A stretch of 6,155 nucleotides of DNA from Planctomycetota bacterium. GTDB lineage: Bacteria > Planctomycetota > J058 > J103. The stretch lies in assembly GCA_003694875.1 (NCBI GenBank), contig RFJN01000015.1, positions 1-6,155 on the forward strand, given 5' to 3'. Below are positions 1-5,086 of the stretch, in pieces. The notes under the pieces are model-generated. The model made no database searches, was not told the DNA's origin, and worked only from the letters and a program-made list of their open reading frames with translations. Both the position numbers and the translations under genes were made by a program. The first letter of the stretch is position 1. Each line of letters opens with the position of its first letter.

Positions 1-1051
1 CGTGGGGGGCGGGGCGGGTGGGGCTGCGCTCGCCTCGCTGCCGCGCCCAGTGCCGGCCCGCCTCGACGTCGGCGAGGATGCGCTCGATCTCGGCGCGGTC
101 GCGCGCCACGTTCATGCGCCGCCGATACGCCTTGTCCAGCCCCATGCTGCGCGCGTAGTGGCAGCCCGCCTTGCGGAAGCGCAGCACCGCGCGCCGCTCG
201 CCGAACAGTTCGCACAGGTGCGCGAAGTGCCGCCGCACCCACGCGAGCCGCTCGGCGAAGCTCGGCGCCGGCGGCAGCGAACCGGTGCGCAGGTAGTGCC
301 AGCTGTCGCGGAAGATCCACGGGTCGCTGAGGGCCGCGCGTCCGATCGCCACCCCGGCGCAGCCGGTCGCGCGCAGCATGCGCTCGGCGTCCGCCGCGCA
401 CCGCACGTCCCCGTTGCCGATCACCGGCATGCGCTCGACCGCCGCGACCACCTCCGCGATCCGTTCGAGACGCACCCGGCCGCGAAAGCCTTGCTCCCGG
501 GTGCGACCGTGCACCGTGAGCGCGCTCGCACCGGCCCGCTCGAGCGCGCGCGCGAGCGCGGGGGCGGTGATCGAGTCGTCGTCCCAGCCGAGCCGGATCT
601 TGCACGTGACCGGGATCGAGACCGCCTCCACCACCGCCTCGACCGCGCGGGCGGCCTGCGCCGGGGTGGTGGTCCAGCGCGCCCCTCCGCCCTTGCGCGT
701 GAGTCGCGGCACCGGGCAGCCCATGTTGATGTCGAGCGCGGCATGCCCCGCCGCCTCGACGCGGCGCGCCGCCTCGGCGAGCAGCGCCGGATCGCCGCCG
801 TCGATCTGCACCGACAGCGGCCGGTCGCGCTCGCTCGTGTGCAGGAAGCGGTGGGTGCGCTCGGGGGCGCGCACGAGCGCGGCGGCGGGGATCACCTCGG
901 TGACCGCGAGCCCCACCCCGCCGTGCGCGCGACAGCACAGCCGGAACGCGAGATCGGTGTAGCCGGCGAGGGGGGCGAGCACGAGGTTGCTCGCGAGCCG
1001 CAGCCCGCCGAGCACGAGCGGTCGTGCGAGGGGGCGCGGCGTCTCGCTCAC
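1..1051 (-). CDS. dusB: tRNA-dihydrouridine synthase, DusB type (3' end cut by window edge)
   Basis: This is an FMN-dependent cytoplasmic enzyme that reduces uridine to dihydrouridine in tRNA. Translation gives 350 residues with no stop before the window edge. The TIM barrel opens with LAPLAGYTDLAFR (25-37) and TEVIPAAAL (51-59). The catalytic cysteine is Cys112 in INMGCPVPRLTRK, followed by a Gly-rich stretch. KIRLGWDDDSI (151-161) and HGRTREQGFRG (181-191) match DusB/NifR3 closely, and IGNGDV (211-216) and IGRAALSDPWIF (236-247) are the usual FMN-phosphate-binding segments. The helical tRNA-binding part follows, with RFRKAGCHYARSMG near 291-304. E. coli DusB is about 320 residues, so only a short tail is missing. 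The GTG start at 1051-1049 overlaps the TGA of the CHAP gene (GTGA), so translation is probably coupled. Family assignment is firm; assignment to DusB rather than another Dus rests on remembered motif similarity. Confidence 0.93.
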   Translation of the reverse strand, partial: MSETPRPLARPLVLGGLRLASNLVLAPLAGYTDLAFRLCCRAHGGVGLAVTEVIPAAALVRAPERTHRFLHTSERDRPLSVQIDGGDPALLAEAARRVEAAGHAALDINMGCPVPRLTRKGGGARWTTTPAQAARAVEAVVEAVSIPVTCKIRLGWDDDSITAPALARALERAGASALTVHGRTREQGFRGRVRLERIAEVVAAVERMPVIGNGDVRCAADAERMLRATGCAGVAIGRAALSDPWIFRDSWHYLRTGSLPPAPSFAERLAWVRRHFAHLCELFGERRAVLRFRKAGCHYARSMGLDKAYRRRMNVARDRAEIERILADVEAGRHWARQRGERSPTRPAPH

Positions 1052-2574
1052 GGCCGCCCGTAGCCGAGGATCTTGCCCGCGTCGAGCGGATAGCTGCGCC
1101 GCGCCACGCGGTTGCCGGTGTTGCCCTCGACGGTGTAGACCCGCCCGTTGGCGACCCGCTCCACGAGACCCACGTGCGTCCCGTCGCCCGGCACCCCGAA
1201 GAAGATGATGTCGCCCGGCTGCGGCTGCCCGCCGCCGCGCGGGAAGAAGGCGCCGGCGGACTTCATCTGGTTCATCATGTAGTCGACGCTGCCGAGGCTC
1301 CACTGGTTGCCGGGCAGCGGGGTGCCCGCCTGCCGGAACGCCCAGGCCACGAAGTTGGCGCACCACGGGACGTTCCGGCCGCCGCTGTAGCGCCGCGCCG
1401 GCACCCCGTCGTTGTTCCCCGTCGCCTCGCGCACCCCGAGCTGGGTGATCGCGGCCTGCAGCGCGCCGATCCGGTTGTGCTGGCCGGGCGGCACCGGCTG
1501 GCCGGGCGGGAACTCGGTGGGTGTGGTGTAGTCGCCGCGCGGCACACCGGGTCCGCTGCGGCGCGGCAGGCCGAGCCGGGCGTCGAGCGCGCCGAGCGTC
1601 TCCGGCCCCACGATCCCGTCCACGGTGCAGCCGTTTTCGGCCTGGAAGCGGCGCACCACCGCCGCGAGTTCGCCGTCGAAGCGTCCGTCCACCGCGAGCG
1701 GGCCGTAGCCGGCCTGGTTGAGCGCCCGCTCGAGCGCCTCGACCTCGGGGCCGCTCGCACCGTTCGACAGATAGAAGCCGTCGCGCGCGCCGTCGAGCCG
1801 CTCGTAGCCTGGCGGGGTGAGCGCCTGTTCGCGGATGGGGGCCGGCAGCAGGTTGCCCACCGCCCCGCCGCCGAGCAGGCTCGAGCCGAGCGCCTGCGCG
1901 AGCGGCTGCATGGGCACGTTCTCGCGTCCGGCGACCGCCTCGACCACGAGCTGGTCGCAGCGGCGGGCGAGTTCGGCGACCCGGCCGACGTCGGGCTGCG
2001 GGCGCGCGAGTTCGGTCGCGAGCTGCCCCACCGCCTCCCGCAGCGGCCCCGCCACCTCGGGGCGCAGATCCGCCGGGATCGCGATCTGTCCGAGCGCGGA
2101 CAGACGGGCGGCTGCGTCGCCCTGCAGCGCCGGGGGCAGCGGCGCCTGTGCCGTCTCCGCCGGCGTGCCGCTTGCCGTCGTGGGCCCGCCCGTCTGCGCG
2201 CCGAGCGCCGCGGTCGCCTTCTCGAGGTGCGCCTGCACCTCCTGCAGCAGCGCGCCCACCTGCTCGAGCTGCGCGTCGAGCGCCGCGGTGCCCGCCGGCG
2301 CGCCCGCGTAGAACTCCTCGAGCGGGACCGCGTCGGGGGTGAAGTAGCTGTCGGGCGGCACCCGCGTGAGCTGCTCGATCGACTGCGCGGTCGGGTCGAG
2401 CTGGTGCGCCGTCCAGGCGGCCGCCGACTGGGCCGGATCCGGGGTCTGGGCGGCGGGAGCCGGCTCGAGCGCGGCCTCGTCGCCCTGCGCGAGCGGTGCC
2501 TGGGTGCCCGGCGCAAGCGCCGGGTCGAGGGGCTCGAAGGCGGGCTTGCCCGAGCTCGGGACCGGATCCATCAT
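1048..2574 (-). CDS. Peptidoglycan-binding domain plus CHAP-type cysteine peptidase/amidase
   Basis: This is a 508-residue protein expected to cleave peptidoglycan peptide or amide bonds. Residues 1-90 are Pro/Ala-rich and look disordered. Two predicted helical stretches follow, about 95-125 (heptad-like leucines) and 160-216. Residues about 266-333 form a PG_binding_1 domain, with the typical EVEALERALNQAGY, VDGRFD and DGIVGPET elements. After a Pro-rich linker (339-365), residues about 367-508 form a CHAP/NlpC-P60-like amidase domain. Cys405 in VPWCANFVAWAF is the likely nucleophile, His467 in GTHVGLVERV the second catalytic residue, and Glu483 or Asn485 in VEGNTGN the third polar residue; PQPGDIIFF is the usual strand before the His. 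I see no signal peptide, lipobox or membrane segment at the N-terminus, which is odd for a wall hydrolase. The first of two tandem ATGs (2574) is chosen because it sits 9 bases after a GGGGAGA Shine-Dalgarno site. The stop overlaps the dus start. The substrate and true family name are not established. Confidence 0.9.
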   Translation of the reverse strand: MMDPVPSSGKPAFEPLDPALAPGTQAPLAQGDEAALEPAPAAQTPDPAQSAAAWTAHQLDPTAQSIEQLTRVPPDSYFTPDAVPLEEFYAGAPAGTAALDAQLEQVGALLQEVQAHLEKATAALGAQTGGPTTASGTPAETAQAPLPPALQGDAAARLSALGQIAIPADLRPEVAGPLREAVGQLATELARPQPDVGRVAELARRCDQLVVEAVAGRENVPMQPLAQALGSSLLGGGAVGNLLPAPIREQALTPPGYERLDGARDGFYLSNGASGPEVEALERALNQAGYGPLAVDGRFDGELAAVVRRFQAENGCTVDGIVGPETLGALDARLGLPRRSGPGVPRGDYTTPTEFPPGQPVPPGQHNRIGALQAAITQLGVREATGNNDGVPARRYSGGRNVPWCANFVAWAFRQAGTPLPGNQWSLGSVDYMMNQMKSAGAFFPRGGGQPQPGDIIFFGVPGDGTHVGLVERVANGRVYTVEGNTGNRVARRSYPLDAGKILGYGRP

Positions 2575-2583
2575 CGCGCGGCG

Positions 2584-2590
2584 TCTCCCC
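2584..2590 (-). promoter_or_regulatory. Ribosome binding site of the CHAP-domain gene
   Basis: GGGGAGA on the minus strand lies 9 bases before the first ATG (2574) and 12 before the second (2571), favouring the first. The same bases form one arm of the 9-bp inverted repeat at 2584-2627. Confidence 0.75.
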
Positions 2591-2627
2591 GAATCGCTGA
2601 TTTCGCTTAAGGATAGCCTCGGGGAGA
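2584..2627. repeat. 9-bp inverted repeat spanning CHAP-gene ribosome binding site and promoter spacer
   Basis: TCTCCCCGA at 2584-2592 is perfectly mirrored by TCGGGGAGA at 2619-2627, with 26 bases between. One arm contains the Shine-Dalgarno site of the CHAP-domain gene. The other lies in the 17-base spacer of its predicted promoter. It could be a DNA-level operator. It could also be an RNA hairpin hiding the ribosome site, but only in transcripts that begin upstream of 2627. A chance match is possible in GC-rich DNA. Confidence 0.5.
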
Positions 2628-2638
2628 GCGCGGCTCAA
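2610..2638 (-). promoter_or_regulatory. Probable sigma-70-type promoter of the CHAP-dus operon
   Basis: On the minus strand TTGAGC (2638-2633) is followed after exactly 17 bases by TATCCT (2615-2610), a fair match to TTGACA/TATAAT in an otherwise GC-rich stretch. The predicted start of transcription is near 2603, giving a leader of about 29 bases. The local AT-rich patch 2599-2615 supports it. Not experimentally known. Confidence 0.5.
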
Positions 2639-2679
2639 GAAGCGGCGGTCGCCGACCCGCGAGGGCGTCCGACCCCGTC

Positions 2680-2709
2680 TTGACTCGTCGCGTCGTGACG
2701 CGGTAGCCT
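2680..2709 (+). promoter_or_regulatory. Probable sigma-70-type promoter of glnA
   Basis: TTGACT (2680-2685) and TAGCCT (2704-2709) are separated by 18 bases. The -35 is strong and the -10 keeps the key T, A and final T. The predicted start is near 2716, giving a leader of about 47 bases. I found no sigma-54 pair (TGGC...TTGC with the right spacing), although glnA is sigma-54-driven in many proteobacteria. An inverted repeat lies inside the spacer. Confidence 0.5.
2689..2702. repeat. Inverted repeat inside glnA promoter spacer (candidate operator)
   Basis: CGCGTC (2689-2694) and GACGCG (2697-2702) are perfect mirror halves two bases apart, lying between the predicted -35 and -10 of glnA. A dimeric regulator bound here could control the promoter. 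The protein is unknown, and the motif is short and GC-rich, so chance is a real alternative. Confidence 0.4.
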
Positions 2710-2718
2710 TGGCGCCTT

Positions 2719-2739
2719 CGTCACCGACAGGCGGTGGCG
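2719..2739 (+). promoter_or_regulatory. Hairpin in the glnA leader
   Basis: The leader can fold into an 8-bp stem (2719-2726 with 2732-2739, one G-U pair, core CACCG/CGGTG) with a 5-base loop ACAGG. It begins almost at the predicted transcription start and ends 6 bases before the Shine-Dalgarno site. It may stabilise the 5' end or affect ribosome loading. By eye it does not match the cyanobacterial glutamine riboswitch consensus. Confidence 0.4.
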
Positions 2740-2745
2740 CGAAAC

Positions 2746-2754
2746 GGGAGGGAG
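2746..2754 (+). promoter_or_regulatory. Ribosome binding site of glnA
   Basis: GGGAGGGAG ends 8 bases before the ATG at 2763 and fixes that codon as the start. An upstream in-frame TTG at 2709 would add 18 residues unlike the family N-terminus and overlaps the predicted -10 box. Confidence 0.8.
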
Positions 2755-2762
2755 CGACGCGG

Positions 2763-4190
2763 ATGAGTCTGACGCCGAAACAGGTGGTCGACATGATCGT
2801 CGAGCACGACGTCAAGTTCGTCGACCTGCGGTTCATGGATTTCCTGGGGATGTGGCAGCACCTCACGATCCCCGCCTGGCGGCTCGAGGAGGAGAGCTTC
2901 GAGCGCGGCCAGGGCTTCGACGGCAGCTCGATCCGCGGCTGGCAGGCGATCAACGAGTCGGACATGCTGATCGTGCCCGATCCCGACACCGCGTTCATCG
3001 ACCCGTTCACCGAGGCGAAGACGCTGTGCCTGATCTGCGACGTGCGCGATCCGATCACGCACGAGGAGTACGTCCGCGACGCGCGCAACGTCGCCAAGCG
3101 CGCCGAGCGCTACCTGCGCGAGAGCGGGCTCGCCGACGTCGCCTACTTCGGGCCGGAGGCCGAGTTCTTCGTCTTCGACGAGATCCGCTACGACAGCGGC
3201 ACCAATTTCAGCTTCTATCACGTCGACAGCGTGGAGGGCACCTGGAACAGCGGCGAGCCCACCGTCTTCGGCGAGCGCAACCTCGGCTACAAGGCGCGGC
3301 CGAAGGAGGGCTACTTCCCCGTGCCGCCCACCGACAGCCTGCTCGATCTGCGCAACGAGATGTGCGAGATCCTCGAGCACCTGGGCATCCAGGTGGATCT
3401 GCACCACCACGAGGTCGCCTCGGGCGGGCAGTGCGAGATCGACTTCCGCTACCAGCCGCTGGTGCGCTGCGGCGATGTGCTCGCCATGTTCAAGTACGTC
3501 GTCAAGGGCACAGCGCGTCGGCACGGCAAGGCGGCCACGTTCATGCCCAAGCCGCTGTTCGGTGACAACGGCAACGGCATGCACTGCCACATGTCGCTGT
3601 GGAAGGATGGGCGCCCCCTGTTCGCGGGCGATCGCTACGCGGGGCTGAGCGAGATGGCGCTGCACGCGATCGGCGGCATCCTCAAGCATGCGCGCGCGGT
3701 CTGCGCCTGGACCAACCCCACCACCAACAGCTACAAGCGGCTCGTGCCCGGCTTCGAGGCGCCGGTCAACCTCGCCTACTCGCACCGCAACCGCTCGGCC
3801 GCGATCCGCATCCCCATGTACGATCCCTCGCCGAAGGCGAAGCGCATCGAGTTCCGCTGCCCCGACGGCTCGTGCAACCCCTACTTCGCCTTCTCGGCGC
3901 TGCTCATGGCCGCGCTCGACGGGATCGAGAACAAGATCGATCCCGGTCCCGCACTCGAGAAGGACATCTACGACCTGCCGCCGGAGGAGCTGGCCGAGAT
4001 CCCGAGCGCGCCGACCTCGCTCGACGAGGCGCTGACCGCGCTCGAGCAGGACCACGACTTCCTCGTCAAGGGCGAGGTGTTCACCGAGGAGCTGATCCGC
4101 GCCTGGATCGACTACAAGCGTACCAACGAGGTGCAGCCGCTGCGGCTGCGCCCGCACCCGTACGAGTTCTATCTCTACCACGACATCTGA
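2763..4190 (+). CDS. glnA: Glutamine synthetase type I (GSI-beta-like)
   Basis: This cytoplasmic dodecameric enzyme makes glutamine from glutamate, ammonia and ATP, the entry point of nitrogen assimilation. It has 475 residues, the usual GSI length. The N-terminal beta-grasp domain (about 14-98) contains GFDGSSIRGW (51-60), whose Asp/Ser loop completes the neighbouring active site. The catalytic domain has the metal ligands in YFGPEAEFF (Glu132, Glu134), EVASGGQCE (Glu217, Glu225), GNGMHCHMSLW (His274), NPTTNSYKRLVPGFEAPVN (318-336, with flap Glu332) and RIEFRCPD (361-368). Tyr403 in DIYDLPPEE aligns with E. coli Tyr397, the adenylylation site, so control by GlnE is expected if the genome encodes it. 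The start is set by a strong Shine-Dalgarno site. It is followed by a PII-like gene 96 bases downstream. Its codon choice is less GC-extreme than that of its neighbours, as expected for a conserved, well-expressed protein. Identification is certain. Confidence 0.99.
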   Translation: MSLTPKQVVDMIVEHDVKFVDLRFMDFLGMWQHLTIPAWRLEEESFERGQGFDGSSIRGWQAINESDMLIVPDPDTAFIDPFTEAKTLCLICDVRDPITHEEYVRDARNVAKRAERYLRESGLADVAYFGPEAEFFVFDEIRYDSGTNFSFYHVDSVEGTWNSGEPTVFGERNLGYKARPKEGYFPVPPTDSLLDLRNEMCEILEHLGIQVDLHHHEVASGGQCEIDFRYQPLVRCGDVLAMFKYVVKGTARRHGKAATFMPKPLFGDNGNGMHCHMSLWKDGRPLFAGDRYAGLSEMALHAIGGILKHARAVCAWTNPTTNSYKRLVPGFEAPVNLAYSHRNRSAAIRIPMYDPSPKAKRIEFRCPDGSCNPYFAFSALLMAALDGIENKIDPGPALEKDIYDLPPEELAEIPSAPTSLDEALTALEQDHDFLVKGEVFTEELIRAWIDYKRTNEVQPLRLRPHPYEFYLYHDI

Positions 4191-4191
4191 T

Positions 4192-4205
4192 CGCACCGCG
4201 GTGCG
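4192..4205. repeat. 14-bp perfect palindrome just after glnA stop
   Basis: CGCACCGCGGTGCG begins two bases after the TGA of glnA and equals its own reverse complement. As RNA it can form a 5-bp stem with a CGCG loop. Its half-sites CGCAC/GTGCG recur several times in the next 60 bases. It may be a small mRNA 3' structure or a protein site. Confidence 0.5.
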
Positions 4206-4217
4206 GTTGCGAGGCGT

Positions 4218-4249
4218 CGGACGGCCGTGCGTGCGCGCACGGCCGTTCG
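4218..4249 (+). terminator. Strong intercistronic hairpin between glnA and PII-like gene
   Basis: Bases 4218-4231 pair with 4236-4249 in a 14-bp stem (one G-U pair, core ACGGCCGTGCG/CGCACGGCCGT) closed by a TGCG tetraloop. There is no T-tract after it, so a classical intrinsic terminator is not supported. It may be a partial or Rho-assisted terminator, an mRNA stabiliser that sets the glnA to PII-like ratio, or a processing site. Confidence 0.55.
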
Positions 4250-4273
4250 CACAGCCGGTGCGCGCCGCAGGGC

Positions 4274-4277
4274 GGAG
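4274..4277 (+). promoter_or_regulatory. Ribosome binding site of the PII-like gene
   Basis: GGAG lies 9 bases before the ATG at 4287. It marks this gene as independently translated, and the resulting N-terminus MKLILAVLPP matches the PII family start. Confidence 0.7.
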
Positions 4278-4286
4278 ACGAGCCCC

Positions 4287-4589
4287 ATGAAGCTGATCCT
4301 CGCGGTCCTGCCCCCCGAACGACTCGCCCCGGTGGAGCGCGCGCTCGCCGAGGTGGAGGTCTTCCGGCTCACCGTCACCGACGTGCAGGGGCTCGAACTC
4401 GACACCGACGGCTCGCCGCGGCTCGAGCCGCGCGTGCGTCTCGAGATCGCGGTCAACGAGGCGTTCGTCGAGCCCACGATCGGCGCGATCGTGCGCGGGG
4501 CGGCCGGCAGCGCCGGCCACGTGCTCGTGCTGCCGCTGCTCGAGGTGGTGCGCGTGCGCACCGGCGAGCGCGGCCCCGAGGCGATCTGA
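4287..4589 (+). CDS. Divergent PII-family protein lacking normal T-loop and B-loop
   Basis: This is a 100-residue member of the GlnB/GlnK signalling family, whose usual members have about 112. The fold can be followed end to end: strand 1 MKLILAVLP, helix 1 ERLAPVERALAEVEV, strand 2 FRLTVTDVQG (26-35), strand 3 RVRLEIAV (49-56), helix 2 NEAFVEPTIGAIVRGA (57-72), strand 4 HVLVLP (78-83) and C-loop RVRTGE (89-94). In normal PII the segment after VQG is the T-loop, with Gln39 that binds 2-oxoglutarate and Tyr51 that is uridylylated. Here residues 36-48 are a short Asp/Glu/Pro-rich turn with neither residue. The B-loop (usually ending GDGK) shrinks to AAGSAG (72-77) and loses its Lys. Arg89 and Arg91 of the C-loop remain. 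The frame is intact with its own ribosome site, so this is not obviously a pseudogene. Normal ATP/2-oxoglutarate sensing is doubtful. Its position downstream of glnA suggests a nitrogen-related role, but its actual function is unknown. Confidence 0.88.
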   Translation: MKLILAVLPPERLAPVERALAEVEVFRLTVTDVQGLELDTDGSPRLEPRVRLEIAVNEAFVEPTIGAIVRGAAGSAGHVLVLPLLEVVRVRTGERGPEAI

Positions 4590-4597
4590 GCCGGCGT

Positions 4598-5086
4598 TCA
4601 GTCGCGCGCGCGGCCGGTGCCCGCCTCGGCGCGCTCGATCGCCGCGCGCGCCGCCGCCGCGTCGGCTGCCGCGCGCAGCTCCGCTCGCAGCCGCCGGTCG
4701 TTGAGCAGCCGCGCGATGCCGGCGAGCACCCGCACGTGCACCTGCAGCCGGTTGGGCGGCACGAGCAGCAGCACCACGATCTGCACCGGCGTCTCGTCGA
4801 GCGTCGCCCAGGGGATCGGGCGGCGCGCGACACCGAGGGCGGCCACGATCCGCTCGATCCCGTCGAGCACCGCGTGCGGCAGCGCGAGCCCGTGCGCGAG
4901 GCCGCTCGAGCGGGCTCGCTCGCGCGCGAGCAGGGCGGTGCGCGCCGGCTCGCGCCGCTCGGCCGCAAGCGCTCCCGAGGCGACGAGCCGCTCGAGCAGC
5001 CGATCGATCGCCTGCGCGGGACCGTCGGCCTCGAGCGGGATCGCGAGCGCCTCGGGCTGCAGCAGCTCCGAGAGTTCGAGGCTCAT
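4598..5086 (-). CDS. PTS EIIA domain protein, PtsN (EIIA-Ntr)-like
   Basis: This is a 162-residue single-domain phosphotransferase EIIA of the fructose/nitrogen type, close in length to E. coli PtsN (163). The predicted phosphorylated residue is His71 in GLAHGLALPHAVLDG, at the place of the family's PHg motif; the usual Asn before it is replaced by His65. A second conserved His is His117 in LQVHVRVLAGIARLL, and VQIVVLLLVP (101-110) is the core strand. No EIIB or EIIC domain or membrane segment is present, so a regulatory rather than sugar-transport role is likely. The ATG at 5086 overlaps the gmhA stop (ATGA) and is preceded by GAGGGG within gmhA, so translation is coupled. It ends 8 bases from the convergent PII-like gene. 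In other bacteria PtsN acts in nitrogen, potassium and phosphate control; the partner here is unknown. Confidence 0.87.
   Translation of the reverse strand: MSLELSELLQPEALAIPLEADGPAQAIDRLLERLVASGALAAERREPARTALLARERARSSGLAHGLALPHAVLDGIERIVAALGVARRPIPWATLDETPVQIVVLLLVPPNRLQVHVRVLAGIARLLNDRRLRAELRAAADAAAARAAIERAEAGTGRARD

Noticed and set aside
2..1063. 353-codon plus-strand frame opposite dus
   Set aside because: It is antisense to a gene with intact catalytic and FMN-binding motifs; its own product is Arg-rich with no recognisable domain.
1024..2610. 528-codon plus-strand frame opposite the CHAP-domain gene
   Set aside because: Its translation is Arg/Ala/Gly-rich with no motif, while the opposite strand encodes clear PG-binding and CHAP domains with a ribosome site.
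2575..2762. Sigma-54 promoter or glutamine riboswitch upstream of glnA
   Set aside because: No GG/GC pair with correct spacing (TGGC-N8-TTGC type) was found, and the short leader lacks the known cyanobacterial glnA aptamer pattern by eye.
2709..2762. Longer glnA starting at TTG 2709
   Set aside because: The extra 18 residues are not family-like, the TTG overlaps the predicted -10 box, and a strong Shine-Dalgarno site serves the ATG at 2763.
4586..4601. CTGA...TCAG symmetry at the convergent stops as a bidirectional terminator
   Set aside because: The stem is only 4 bp and reflects the mirrored stop codons; there is no T-tract on either strand.
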